Positions 8,696 to 19,936 of a stretch of 64,000 bases of DNA are shown here, piece after piece (the first letter of the stretch is position 1; every line of letters starts with the position of its first letter). This stretch comes from Janibacter alkaliphilus. Lineage in GTDB: Bacteria; Actinomycetota; Actinomycetes; Actinomycetales; Dermatophilaceae. The notes below the pieces were generated by a model. That model was given only the letters and a program-made list of their open reading frames with translations, ran no database searches and had not been told where the DNA came from. The position numbers and the translations under genes are program-made. The stretch covers positions 62,001-126,000 of the forward strand of contig NZ_JACBZX010000001.1 in NCBI RefSeq assembly GCF_013408565.1, written 5' to 3'.

Positions 8696-8756
8696 CCCAT
8701 GATTTGCTGTCTATCACTATCAAACAGCATCAAAAAGCACTGATAGATGCCACGAG
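8696..8756. promoter_or_regulatory. AT-rich divergent spacer with nested repeats
   Basis: This spacer is conspicuously AT-rich against its surroundings. It holds CTATCA twice in tandem (8711-8722), the inverse TGATAG (8741-8746), a TGCTGT/ACAGCA inverted pair (8705-8729) and a GCATC/GATGC pair (8727-8750). It lies between the divergent hypothetical and LysM genes and could be an operator; the binding protein is unknown. Confidence 0.45.
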
Positions 8757-8773
8757 GACACCCGGGGGATGAC

Positions 8774-9688
8774 ATGGACACGGGCGATGACATGGACGTG
8801 GGGGACGTCATGGACGCGAGCACGGCGGAGACGGGATCGACCCTGGCCGGCCGAGGGGGCGCGGGCCGTCCGGCGCTGGCGCTGCTCGTGGGAGCGGGTC
8901 TCCTCGCCGGCTCGGCGCAGCTGGCCCGGTGGACGCTCCCGCAGGGGCTCGGCCCGGCCGGCGACCCGGTGCAGCTGCTCGTCGGGGCGGCCGCGGTCGC
9001 CCTCGCGGGCCTGGTGGGCTGGCTGCTGCTGTGCATGGCGCTCACCCTGCTGGCCCGCCTGCCGGGCGCGGCCGGTCGCTGCGCCGCGCGCTGGCGACGC
9101 CGCCTCGCGCCGCGGCTGGTGCGCCGCTGGGCGGCTCTCGCGGTGGGCCTCGCGGTGCCGATCGGCGTGGGCCCCGCCGCAGCCGCCAGCACGGTCGCGA
9201 CCTCCGTGGCCGCTCCGGGCGCCGCGCCCGCCGAGGACGAGCCGGGCGGGCGTGGGACCGGGTTCCCGGTGACCGGCCGGGCAGGAGCCTCCGCCGACGC
9301 CTCCCCGGAGACACCGTCCGCGGCATCGTCGGACGACGCCACCGCGCAGCCACCCTCCGCGACATCCTCGGACGACCCGGAGCGCCCGGGCTGGACCCCG
9401 CAGCGCCCCAGCTCGTCGCCGCAGCGGGCCGACGGGTCGCTCGTCGGCTCCCGCGTCGGCCCCCCGGGCGAGGGCGGCGCCGCCGAGGTGGTGGTCCGTC
9501 GGGGCGACACCCTGTGGAGCATCGCCGCCCGGGCGCTCGGTCCGGGCAGCACCGACCTGGAGATCGCCCGCGCCTGGCCGGACTGGCACGAGGCGAACCG
9601 GGCGGCGATCGGCCCGGATCCCGATCACCTGCTGCCGGGCACCCGGCTGCAGGCCCCGACGTCGACGTCCGAGGGGGCCGCGCGATGA
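8774..9688 (+). CDS. LysM-domain membrane protein
   Basis: The roughly 304-residue protein has hydrophobic segments at about residues 33-50, 65-88 and 115-140, a long Ser/Pro/Ala-rich linker, and a C-terminal LysM domain beginning VVVRRGDTLWSIAARAL and ending LLPGTRLQAP. LysM binds N-acetylglucosamine glycans, so the C-terminus probably faces peptidoglycan. The start is ambiguous: ATG codons at 8747, 8774, 8792 and 8810 are in frame, and I prefer 8774, which has GGGGG about seven bases upstream. The stop overlaps the next ATG by 4 bp (ATGA), coupling it to the Rv3235 gene. Confidence 0.78.
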   Translation: MDTGDDMDVGDVMDASTAETGSTLAGRGGAGRPALALLVGAGLLAGSAQLARWTLPQGLGPAGDPVQLLVGAAAVALAGLVGWLLLCMALTLLARLPGAAGRCAARWRRRLAPRLVRRWAALAVGLAVPIGVGPAAAASTVATSVAAPGAAPAEDEPGGRGTGFPVTGRAGASADASPETPSAASSDDATAQPPSATSSDDPERPGWTPQRPSSSPQRADGSLVGSRVGPPGEGGAAEVVVRRGDTLWSIAARALGPGSTDLEIARAWPDWHEANRAAIGPDPDHLLPGTRLQAPTSTSEGAAR

Positions 9689-10272
9689 GCCTGCGACCCG
9701 TGCTCGGCCCGGTCCGGATCTGCCCGGCTCCCCCGTCGGCGCCACCCGGGGTGGCCCTGCCCACCCACGAGGAGAACGCCGAGGAGAGCACCGGCAGCGG
9801 CGACCACGACGCACCCCCGTACGTGCAGGACGCGCTGGCGATGGACTTCGCCTCGGCCCGGGACGACCAGATCTTCGGGCCGCAGCCGAGCCGGGCGGCG
9901 GACCTGCCCGACCCGGCGGGATGGGCGGCGCACATCGCCCAGGCGATCGTCGAGGTGATGCACGGCGCCCGCCCGGCGACCCAGGTGCTGCGCTGGACCT
10001 CGCCCGAGGTGTACGCGGTGATCGCCCGACGCGGGGCGCTGGCCGCGCGGCGAGAGGCCGCCGCCCGGGGTGCGGAGCGCCGTCAGGACGCCGCCACCGA
10101 CCACCGGCCGAGGCGCCGCACCCAGGTCACCCGGGTCCTCGTCGGGCACCCTCGACCCGACGTGACCGAGGCATCGGTCGTGCTCGTCGACGGCAGCCGG
10201 GTCCGCGCGCTGGCGATCCGGCTGGTCGGCCGCGACGGGCGCTGGGTCGTCGAGGCCCTGCAGATCGGCTGA
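9685..10272 (+). CDS. Rv3235-family protein
   Basis: This 195-residue protein matches the actinobacterial Rv3235 family, named for a Mycobacterium tuberculosis gene near secA1, the same neighbourhood as here. The N-terminal 70 residues are Pro-rich and probably disordered. The C-terminal region has an AQAIVEVMHGARPATQVLRW helix and a beta-rich end finishing in GRWVVEALQIG, recalling small cystatin/NTF2-like folds. No enzyme motif is visible and the function is unknown. It begins inside the end of the LysM gene, so the pair is one operon converging on secA. Confidence 0.78.
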   Translation: MSLRPVLGPVRICPAPPSAPPGVALPTHEENAEESTGSGDHDAPPYVQDALAMDFASARDDQIFGPQPSRAADLPDPAGWAAHIAQAIVEVMHGARPATQVLRWTSPEVYAVIARRGALAARREAAARGAERRQDAATDHRPRRRTQVTRVLVGHPRPDVTEASVVLVDGSRVRALAIRLVGRDGRWVVEALQIG

Positions 10273-10305
10273 CCCGCAGGGCCCACGGACCTGCCAGCGC
10301 CAGGC

Positions 10306-13134
<2,829 letters not shown>

Positions 13135-13238
13135 GGGCTGTCTCTCTTCCCTCTACGGCTGGTCTCCGACGGTCCAACGCACACGTCGGGCACGAATATC
13201 CCAGGCCACCCTAGTCGTCGCCGACCTAGACTCCCCCG

Positions 13239-14375
13239 ATGGCCGACGAGACACCGCTGCCGCACGCGGTACCGACCCTGGGCGACGGACGGGTCGAGCT
13301 GCGCGCGCTGACCGAGGCGGACCTGCCCGCGCTGGTGGAGCAGAGCCGTGACCCGGCATCGGTGCGCTGGACCGGGGTGCCCGACCCCTACGGCCTGGAC
13401 GACGCCCGGCACTTCCTGGACCTGCACCGCCGCGCCTGGGCCGACGGCTCCGGCGCGTACTGGGCGGTCACGGTCGCCGCCGGCGAGGACGGGCCGGGGC
13501 TGCCCTTCGCCGGGCTCATCGACCTGCGCCACCCGCCCGGCGCCGGTCCCGCCTGGGAGCTGGGCTTCGGGCTGCACCCGCAGGCGCGCGGGCGCGGAGT
13601 GATGAGCGCCGCGGTGCGGCTGGCCGCGGGCTGGGCCTTCGACCACGGCGCCGCCAGCCTCTACTGGCACACGGAGCGTGGCAACTTCGCCTCGTGGCGG
13701 GTGGCCTGGGCGACCGGCTTCACCGACCACGGGCTGCTGCCGGCCCGGGTCCCGGTGCGCGGCGGTGGCGCGGCCAGCGCCTGGTGCGCCTCGCTGCTGC
13801 CCGGTCGGCCGATGCGACCGGCCCACCCCTGGCTGGAGGCCCCGGTGCTCGCCGCCGACGGGATCCGGCTGCGCCCGCTGCGGCCGGACGACACCGCGAT
13901 CGGCGAGCCGCACGACCACCCGCCGCACCACGTCCCGGCCGGCGCCGTGCCGACCCCCGAGACCGTCGAGGACTGGCTGCTGCGTCGCGGTGAGGTGATG
14001 GCCCGGGGCACCAGCACCAACTGGTGCATCGCCGACGGCGAGACCGACGAGCCGCTGGGCGAGGTGCTCGTCTTCGTCCGCCACGGCACGCTGGAGGTCG
14101 GCGGCACCGCCGAGCTCGGCTACCTGGTCAAGCCCTCGGCCCGCGGTCGGCGGGTCGCGGTGCGGGCCGCCCGGCTGGCCGCCGACCACGCGCTCGCCGC
14201 CACCGACGCCGGGGGCCTCGGGCTGCGTCGGCTGCTGGCCGAGACCGCCTCGGACAACCTGGCGAGCAACCGGGTGCTCACCGCGGCCGGCTTCACCCGG
14301 TGGGGCGAGGAGGCGCAGGCCGACGCCCCGGACGGCTCGGTGGGCCCGGCGACGCACTGGGAACGTCTCGGCTGA
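13239..14375 (+). CDS. tandem GNAT acetyltransferase
   Basis: The 378-residue protein contains two GNAT domains. The first (about residues 15-190) has a QARGRGVMSAAVRLAAGWAF acetyl-CoA-binding segment; the second (about 205-375) has SARGRRVAVRAARLAADHAL and ASNRVLTAAGF. GNAT enzymes move acetyl groups from acetyl-CoA to amines; each half resembles RimJ/RimL-type N-acetyltransferases, but the substrate is unknown. TAGACT at 13227-13232 is six bases before the ATG with no Shine-Dalgarno sequence, so the mRNA is probably leaderless. The gene is divergent from secA. Confidence 0.85.
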   Translation: MADETPLPHAVPTLGDGRVELRALTEADLPALVEQSRDPASVRWTGVPDPYGLDDARHFLDLHRRAWADGSGAYWAVTVAAGEDGPGLPFAGLIDLRHPPGAGPAWELGFGLHPQARGRGVMSAAVRLAAGWAFDHGAASLYWHTERGNFASWRVAWATGFTDHGLLPARVPVRGGGAASAWCASLLPGRPMRPAHPWLEAPVLAADGIRLRPLRPDDTAIGEPHDHPPHHVPAGAVPTPETVEDWLLRRGEVMARGTSTNWCIADGETDEPLGEVLVFVRHGTLEVGGTAELGYLVKPSARGRRVAVRAARLAADHALAATDAGGLGLRRLLAETASDNLASNRVLTAAGFTRWGEEAQADAPDGSVGPATHWERLG

Positions 14376-14390
14376 ACGGCCGGTGCGGGC

Positions 14391-14427
14391 GACGGCAGCC
14401 GGCCGGTGTACCGACGGCAGCCGGCCG
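14391..14427. repeat. 15-bp direct repeat pair
   Basis: The 15-mer GACGGCAGCCGGCCG occurs at 14391-14405 and 14413-14427, a period of 22 bp, just after the GNAT stop. The CCGGCCG ends can also pair with CGGCCGG at about 14377-14383, so this may form the GNAT terminator. Confidence 0.5.
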
Positions 14428-14451
14428 ACGCGCCTCGGGCTCGCCCGCAGC

Positions 14452-14517
14452 CGCTCACCTTCGTCGAACGTCCTCACCTTGCAGGGTGAGGGGCTCCAGC
14501 TGCCTAGGGGGTTGGGG
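14452..14517 (+). repeat. 66-bp intergenic element, copy 1
   Basis: This element starts CGCTCACCTTCGTC and ends CAGCTGCCTAGG-GGGTTGGGG. It aligns without gaps to copies at 56625-56690 (minus strand, 54 of 66 identical by my count) and 57719-57784 (52 of 66). It contains a CCTCACC/GGTGAGG hairpin. It lies between convergent gene ends and its last 14 bases overlap the 3' end of the YcaQ-type glycosylase gene. Confidence 0.8.
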
Positions 14518-15703
14518 GTCGGGGAGTGACGGTGGGGAGGGTGAGGAAGGTGGCCAGCTGGTGCAGCTCGGCGTCCAGCTCGGCGGCGTCGCTGCGGCCA
14601 CCCCGGCCGGGTTCCCAGGTGACCTGCTGGACCCGCAGCGCCCCGGCGGACCGGTCCGCCTTGAGGTCGATCCGGCCGACGAGCTCCTCGCCGAGCAGGA
14701 ACGGCAGCACGTAGTAGCCGTGCACCCGCTGCTCGGCCGGGGTGTAGATCTCGATGCGGTAGCGGAAGCCGAAGATGCGCTCCACCCGCGGCCGGTACCA
14801 GACCAGCGAGTCGAAGGGCGAGAGCAGCGCCCGGGCCTGCACCCGCCGCGGGCGCCGGGCCGCCGGGTCGAGGACGGCCGGACGCGGCCAGCCGTCGACC
14901 TCCACCGGCAGCAGCTCGCCGGCGGCGACCAGCCGCTGCAGCGCCGGCTCGGTGCGGTCCCGGCGGGTGCGGAAGTAGTCCGCGACGTCGGCGGCGTCGG
15001 CCACGCCCATCGCCCGGACCGCGATCCGGGCGAGCTCGTCGTAGGCCGCGTCCGGGTCCGGCCAGGCGTCCCGGTCCAGCCACCGCTCCCGCTGCTCCGG
15101 CGGAGCCACCCGGCCCAGCCCGGCGTAGCGCCGCTCGAACTGGCTGGTGCGGCCCGCCGAGGAGATCCGGCCGGCCCAGAAGAGGTGCTCCAGCGCGTTC
15201 TTCACCAGCGACCAGTTCCAGCCCCAGTGCTCCCCCTTCGGCCCGCGTTCGTGACCCAGGGCGGCCTCCAGCTGGCGGGCGGTGCGCGGCGGACCGGAGG
15301 CGACCTCGTCCAGGACCGCGGCCACGAGCTCAGGGTGCTCCCGCTGGACGCGCTGGATCCCGCCCCAGGAGCCGTCCTCGGCCCGCCGCATCCGCGGGTG
15401 CTCCATGAGCGGCCAGGTCGACGGCGGCAGCAGGCTCGCCTCGTGCGCCCAGTACTCGACCATGCGCCGGGGCGCCCGGTCGCGCATCCGGTCCAGCAGC
15501 GCCGGGTCGTAGGGACCCAGGCGGGAGAAGAACGGCAGGTAGTGGCTGCGGGCGAGCACGTTGACGCTGTCGATCTGGACGAGCCCGACGGTCTCCAGCA
15601 CCCGGATCAGGTCCCGGGTGGTGACCGCGTGCCCGGGACGCGGGCGAGCCAGTCCTTGCGCGGCGATCGCGATCCGGCGGGCGGCCCCGGGGCTGAGCCT
15701 CAC
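14504..15703 (-). CDS. YcaQ/AlkZ-family winged-helix DNA glycosylase
   Basis: The 399-residue protein belongs to the HTH_42 (COG3214) family, which includes YcaQ and AlkZ, glycosylases that unhook interstrand crosslinks and remove bulky N-alkylated bases. The catalytic QxD signature of the YcaQ branch is seen at residues 43-45 (VQIDSVNV). Other family motifs include EYWAHEASLLP and LLSPFDSLVWYRPR. The GTG start overlaps the response-regulator stop by 4 bp, so expression is coupled to that regulator. The extreme 3' end overlaps repeat copy 1. The family call is firm; the exact lesion is inferred from relatives. Confidence 0.88.
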   Translation of the reverse strand: MRLSPGAARRIAIAAQGLARPRPGHAVTTRDLIRVLETVGLVQIDSVNVLARSHYLPFFSRLGPYDPALLDRMRDRAPRRMVEYWAHEASLLPPSTWPLMEHPRMRRAEDGSWGGIQRVQREHPELVAAVLDEVASGPPRTARQLEAALGHERGPKGEHWGWNWSLVKNALEHLFWAGRISSAGRTSQFERRYAGLGRVAPPEQRERWLDRDAWPDPDAAYDELARIAVRAMGVADAADVADYFRTRRDRTEPALQRLVAAGELLPVEVDGWPRPAVLDPAARRPRRVQARALLSPFDSLVWYRPRVERIFGFRYRIEIYTPAEQRVHGYYVLPFLLGEELVGRIDLKADRSAGALRVQQVTWEPGRGGRSDAAELDAELHQLATFLTLPTVTPRPPTP

Positions 15704-16374
15704 GCGTCCTCGGCGTGGGCGATCGGCACCAGTCCGGTGCGCATCGCCCAGGCCGCCGCCTCCACCCGCGAGGAGAGCTCGAGCTTCTCCAGGATGGAGC
15801 GCACGTGGTTCTTCACGGTGAACTCGCTGATGTAGAGGCGCTCGCCGATCTCCTTGTTGCGCAGGCCGGCGGCGACGAGGGTGAGCACCTCGATCTCCCG
15901 CTCGGTCAGCACCGACCACGGGTCCACCGGCGCGGGCCGGCTCAGCGCCGCGAACTCGGCCAGCAGCGACCCGGCGATCCGGGGGTGGATCAGCGAGTCG
16001 CCGGCGGCCACCCGCCGCACCGCCTCGCCCAGCTCGTCCGGGGGACCCTCCTTGAGCAGGTAGCCGACCGCCCCGGCCCGCACGGCGGCGAAGAGGTCCT
16101 CACGGGCGTCGCTGGTGGTCAGCATGATCACCCGCAGCCCGGGGTGCTCGGCGATCGCCCGGGCGCAGATCTCCGGTCCGGCCATGCCGGAGATGTTGAG
16201 GTCGAGCAGCATGACGTCCGGGCTCGCGGTGGAGAGCACGTCCAGCGCGGTGGGGCCGTCGTCCGCCTCGCCCACGACGAGGATGCCCTCGTCCGCCGAG
16301 AGGAAGCTCTTCAGCCCCTCCCGGTAGAAGACGTGGTCGTCGACGACGACGACACGGATCGGCCCAGCCCCCAC
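15700..16374 (-). CDS. NarL/FixJ-type response regulator
   Basis: The 224-residue protein has a receiver domain with acidic pocket VDDH (11-14), phospho-acceptor Asp58 in VMLLDLN and conserved Lys108 in YLLKEG, followed by a LuxR-type HTH (LTEREIEVLTLVAAGL...TVKNHVRSILEKL, about 155-200). The GTG at 16374 is preferred because GGAGG lies seven bases upstream; an earlier in-frame start lacks a ribosome binding site. No sensor kinase is adjacent, so it is an orphan regulator here. It is translationally coupled to the DNA glycosylase downstream, suggesting a link to DNA stress, which is inference. Confidence 0.9.
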   Translation of the reverse strand: MGAGPIRVVVVDDHVFYREGLKSFLSADEGILVVGEADDGPTALDVLSTASPDVMLLDLNISGMAGPEICARAIAEHPGLRVIMLTTSDAREDLFAAVRAGAVGYLLKEGPPDELGEAVRRVAAGDSLIHPRIAGSLLAEFAALSRPAPVDPWSVLTEREIEVLTLVAAGLRNKEIGERLYISEFTVKNHVRSILEKLELSSRVEAAAWAMRTGLVPIAHAEDA

Positions 16375-16501
16375 TGCTCTTCCTCCCGCCACGCTCAGAC
16401 AACCCCCGACGACCCATTGTGCTCCCGACCACACCCCGACCGCTGGCGATCGGGCAGATCGGTCGCGGGACGACCCTCGGGCCGCCCCGCGACCGACGGG
16501 C

Positions 16502-17155
16502 TCAGCCGCCCGCGCTGGCCGCCGGCTCGACGCCGTTGCCGGCCGCCGGGTCGACCTCGAGGTGGATCACGCCGTAGGACCAGCCGCGACGGCGGTAGAC
16601 GACGCTCGGCCGGTCCAGCTCGACGTCGTGGAAGAGGTAGAAGTCGTGACCGACGAGCTCCATGTCGCGAACCGCGTCGGCCAGGGTCATCGGGCTGGTC
16701 TCGTGCACCTTCTCGCGCACCTCGACCGGGCTGTCACCCTGCGAGCCGAAGCGGTCCGGCTGCTCCGGCTCGGTCTCCTCGAAGGACTCCGGGGTGACCA
16801 CCGGCAGGTCGGCGGTGGCCTCGGCGACCGACAGCCGTCGGCGCCGGTCGCGTCGCACGTTGCGCTTGTCGTGGGCCCGGCGCAGCCGCTCGATGAGCTT
16901 GTCGGCGGCCATGTCCACCGCGGCCTGACGGTCGTCGTGGGCCGCCTCGGCCCGGATGACCGGGCCCTTGGAGCGGCAGGTGATCTCGACCCTCTCGCTG
17001 GCCTTGGCCTGGCGGGGGTTGGGCTCGTGGCTGACGAGCACCTCGATCCGCTGCACCCTCGGCTCCAGCTGGGGCACCTTCTCCAGCTTGCTGTCGAGGT
17101 AGTCGCGCAGGCGGTCGGACACGTTGACGTGTCGTCCGGTCACAGCAATTTCCAC
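16502..17155 (-). CDS. hpf: ribosome hibernation-promoting factor, long form
   Basis: The 217-residue protein is a long HPF. Its N-terminal HPF/RaiA domain (about 1-100, VEIAVTGRHVNVSDRLRDYL) blocks the decoding centre; its C-terminal domain (about 155-210, with HDFYLFHDVE and VVYRRRGWSYGVIHLE) lets two ribosomes pair as 100S dimers in stationary phase. The GTG start is set by GAGGAGG six bases upstream; longer in-frame versions have no ribosome binding site. It lies downstream of comF in the mtrA-mtrB-lpqB-comF direction. A predicted leaderless small ORF (17187-17306) occupies its leader and ends 31 bases before this start. Confidence 0.95.
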   Translation of the reverse strand: MEIAVTGRHVNVSDRLRDYLDSKLEKVPQLEPRVQRIEVLVSHEPNPRQAKASERVEITCRSKGPVIRAEAAHDDRQAAVDMAADKLIERLRRAHDKRNVRRDRRRRLSVAEATADLPVVTPESFEETEPEQPDRFGSQGDSPVEVREKVHETSPMTLADAVRDMELVGHDFYLFHDVELDRPSVVYRRRGWSYGVIHLEVDPAAGNGVEPAASAGG

Positions 17156-17186
17156 GGTGGTCCTCCTCGGACGTCGGTGACGAGAC

Positions 17187-17306
17187 TCAGCGCCTGGCCG
17201 GGGCGTGCGGGCCGCCGCACCACCTCCCGCCGAGGTCGCCGTCGCCGTCCGAGGACGCGACGAGCCCCTCTGCCGTGCCGGCGGTGCCGGTGAGCGAGGG
17301 GCCCAT
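17187..17306 (-). CDS. predicted leaderless 39-aa ORF upstream of hpf
   Basis: An ATG at 17306 opens 39 codons beginning MGPSLTGTAG and ending GGPHAPARR before TGA. Six bases upstream is TAACGT, a TANNNT box whose TAA is the comF stop codon, so a transcript beginning exactly at this ATG is plausible. The peptide is Gly/Ala-rich with one Trp-Cys pair (GGRWCGG). It ends 31 bases before hpf, so it may act as a leader peptide controlling hpf rather than as a protein. It could be spurious; only context supports it. Confidence 0.4.
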   Translation of the reverse strand: MGPSLTGTAGTAEGLVASSDGDGDLGGRWCGGPHAPARR

Positions 17307-17312
17307 GACGAC

Positions 17313-17318
17313 ACGTTA
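17313..17318 (-). promoter_or_regulatory. -10-like TAACGT box for hpf transcript
   Basis: TAACGT overlaps the comF TAA stop codon and is six bases from the small-ORF ATG. It would give hpf a promoter of its own with a roughly 150-base leader. Confidence 0.45.
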
Positions 17319-18050
17319 GTCCCCCGACCGCGTCGGGGACAGGTTTCCGCCGGAACCGGCCGCGCCGCCGCGCCACGGGGTGGCCGCCAGGGCGGCCAGC
17401 GTCACCTCGCCCGCCCCAGCCGCGAGCAGCACCCGACGGGCCTCGGCCAGGGTGGCCCCGGAGGTGACCACGTCGTCGACGACCACCAGCCGGGAACCGC
17501 GCACGTCCGCCCCGCCGGCCACCCGCAGGGCACCGTCGAGGTTGCCGCGGCGGGCCGCCGCCCCCAGGCCGGCCTGGTCGGCCACCACCCTGCCCGGCCG
17601 CAGCAGCGGCCGCACCGCGGGCTCGCCGTCGAGCCGGCGGGCGGCCCGGCGCACCATCGTCTCGACCGGCGCGTCCCCGCGGCGCCGCCGGTTGGCCGCG
17701 GACGAGGGCGCCGGCACCAGCACCGCCGGGCCGGGACCGAGCTGCTCGATCGCGCGCCGCACCGGCTCGCTGAGCAGCCGTCCCAGCACCGGCAGCAGGT
17801 CGCGGCGCTCACCGTCCTTGGCCGAGCGGACCAGGCGCGCGCCCACCCCCGCGTAGGTGAGCATCGCGTGGCAGCCCGGCCATCCCGGCGGGGGCGGTCG
17901 AGGGTGCACCGGCACCGGCGGCAGGGCGGCCCGCGCCAGCTCGTCCCGGCAGCCGGCGCAGAGCAGCGCCCCCGGGCACCCGCAACCGGCGCAGGTCAGC
18001 GGGACGACGAGCTCGACCGCGGCGAGCAGCGACGATCCGGATCCGTCCAT
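17316..18050 (-). CDS. comF: ComF-family phosphoribosyltransferase-like protein
   Basis: The 244-residue protein has an N-terminal zinc-binding region (CAGCGCPG, then CAGC) and a C-terminal type I phosphoribosyltransferase fold with the PRPP-loop signature VVVDDVVTSGATL (about 190-203). ComF proteins assist DNA uptake in competent bacteria, but actinobacterial homologues of this operon have no proven role. It starts 92 bp after lpqB. No clear Shine-Dalgarno sequence precedes the ATG. A competence function here is only a family guess. Confidence 0.87.
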   Translation of the reverse strand: MDGSGSSLLAAVELVVPLTCAGCGCPGALLCAGCRDELARAALPPVPVHPRPPPPGWPGCHAMLTYAGVGARLVRSAKDGERRDLLPVLGRLLSEPVRRAIEQLGPGPAVLVPAPSSAANRRRRGDAPVETMVRRAARRLDGEPAVRPLLRPGRVVADQAGLGAAARRGNLDGALRVAGGADVRGSRLVVVDDVVTSGATLAEARRVLLAAGAGEVTLAALAATPWRGGAAGSGGNLSPTRSGD

Positions 18051-18142
18051 GGCCCCAGGTTGGCGCCCGGCCCGGCACCCCGCCCGCTCGCTCACGGGGT
18101 CGTGGACGGGCCGCCGCCCGGGCGACGGGCTGTGGACGAGCC

Positions 18143-19936
18143 TCAGGAGCCCCCGACGACGACGTCGTCGATGGCGGTCAGCTCGCGCCAGCTCGACCCG
18201 GTGCGGATCCAGCAGGTGCCCCGGGCGTTGCCGAGCACGATGTCCCGCTCGCCGCCGATGGTGGTCACCTCCACGGCGCCGCCCCTCGGCGTCATCTCGC
18301 GCAGCTCGCCACCGACGTCGACGAGGTAGGGCATCACGGTGCGCTGGGTGTGGTCGCGGCCGATCACCGCCAGCGTGGTCTCGCCGACCCAGACCACGTC
18401 CCGGATCTCGACCAGCAGCGCCGCCACCCGCAGCGGCCGCTGGGAGAGCCCGGTCGGCAGCCGGTTGGCGCTGCGCTCGACGCCGACGACCTCGAGCACG
18501 CTGGCCCCGCCGTCCGGGGCGGACACCAGCGCCAGCCGGCTGCCCTCCGGCGAGACCGCCGCGGCCTGCACGAGCCGGTCCTCCAGCCAGCCGCTGGGCA
18601 GCGCCTGCGGCGCCGAGGCCTGCTCGTCGGTGACGTCGGCGGCGGAGTTCACCGACCAGATGTGGTTGCCCTCCTCGGTGCCCAGGCCGTGCCCGGCCAG
18701 CCAGAGCACCCCGTGCACGTCGTAGCCGGGGCGGACCAGATCCCGGGCGAAGGAGGGCACCGGCACGATGGACCCGTCGTCGCGCCAGCGGGAGAGCTCG
18801 GTGCCCTGGGCGCTGACCGCGGCGACCTCGGCCGCGTCGGTGGACAGGGCCAGGTGCCGCCACCGGGTGGGCACCTCGGCGAAGTCGGAGTCGCGACCGG
18901 CCAGCCGCTTGCGGTCCAGGGAGGTGAGCCGGTCGTCGTCCACCCCGACGAGGTGGTCGCCGACCCGGACCATCACCGGCCGCTCGCTGGGGCGCGGGTC
19001 GACGTAGTCGAGCTGCTCGGCGGTGGTCAGCGGCGCCTGCACCCCGCTGAGCTCGATGCTGGCCCCGCCGACCGTGACGTTGACCTCGCTGACGTCCGGC
19101 AGCTGCATGAGGGTGGCCACCAGCTGGGCGACGAGCTGACGGCGGTCGGTGGCGTCGGCGGAGAGCGACTCCGGCTTGAGGTCCACCCCGGCCACGCCGT
19201 CGGTGACCGGGACCGAGTCGACGATGAGCTCGGCCCCGTCGTCGCTGCGCACCGCCCCGGTGAGGTACTCCGGCACCCCGCCGAGCTGGGCGCGGGTGAG
19301 CCGGGTGGCCTGCTGGTCGACCGGGATCCAGCGCAGGTCGGCCACCAGCCGGTTCCACACCACGGCCGGGTAGTGCACCGGGTAGGCCCGGTACATCCGG
19401 CTCACCTCGTAGCTGGGGACGACCCGTCCGAAGCCCTGCTGCAGCTCGCCGATGCGCCAGCTTCCCTCGATCCGGGTCAGCCCGAAGTCGAAGGTGGCGC
19501 TGTCGTAGGGCGCGCCGACCGTGTAGCGCGCGTCGCTGTCGATCCGGGCGGACACCCGCAGGGTCACCCGGTAGCGACCGTCGCCGAGCTCGGAGATGGC
19601 CGGGGTGCCGGAGTAGACGACGGTCTGGGAGTCCGGCAGCCAGGCGTCGGCCGCCTCGTCGGTGAGGAACTCGCGCGGCACCCGCAGCTCGGGCCCGGTG
19701 GCCTTGCCGGCGCGCATGAAGCCGCGGATGGTCTCCATCGGCCCGTCGCCGGCCTGCGGCCCCGGCGGCAGGTAGCGCACCACCCGCGGCTCGGCGTCGA
19801 TGTCCAGCCCGGGACGGATCGTCTGGTCCGCCTCCAGGCCGCAGCCGGCCAGCCCGCCGAGCGCGCCGAGCCCGAGCACGCCGCGGCGGGTCAGCCGCCA
19901 CCCGGCGGCGCCTCCCGGGCGATCCGGCCCGGTCAC
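18143..19936 (-). CDS. lpqB: lipoprotein LpqB with GerMN domain
   Basis: LpqB is the lipoprotein partner of the MtrAB two-component system; it contacts MtrB outside the membrane and influences its activity. The 597-residue protein begins with a lipoprotein signal peptide ending in LAG-Cys32, followed by an N-terminal domain, a GerMN domain around residues 205-300 and a beta-propeller-like C-terminal half. The GTG start overlaps the mtrB stop by 4 bp (GTGA). Length and order (mtrA-mtrB-lpqB) are those of other actinobacteria. Confidence 0.95.
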   Translation of the reverse strand: MTGPDRPGGAAGWRLTRRGVLGLGALGGLAGCGLEADQTIRPGLDIDAEPRVVRYLPPGPQAGDGPMETIRGFMRAGKATGPELRVPREFLTDEAADAWLPDSQTVVYSGTPAISELGDGRYRVTLRVSARIDSDARYTVGAPYDSATFDFGLTRIEGSWRIGELQQGFGRVVPSYEVSRMYRAYPVHYPAVVWNRLVADLRWIPVDQQATRLTRAQLGGVPEYLTGAVRSDDGAELIVDSVPVTDGVAGVDLKPESLSADATDRRQLVAQLVATLMQLPDVSEVNVTVGGASIELSGVQAPLTTAEQLDYVDPRPSERPVMVRVGDHLVGVDDDRLTSLDRKRLAGRDSDFAEVPTRWRHLALSTDAAEVAAVSAQGTELSRWRDDGSIVPVPSFARDLVRPGYDVHGVLWLAGHGLGTEEGNHIWSVNSAADVTDEQASAPQALPSGWLEDRLVQAAAVSPEGSRLALVSAPDGGASVLEVVGVERSANRLPTGLSQRPLRVAALLVEIRDVVWVGETTLAVIGRDHTQRTVMPYLVDVGGELREMTPRGGAVEVTTIGGERDIVLGNARGTCWIRTGSSWRELTAIDDVVVGGS

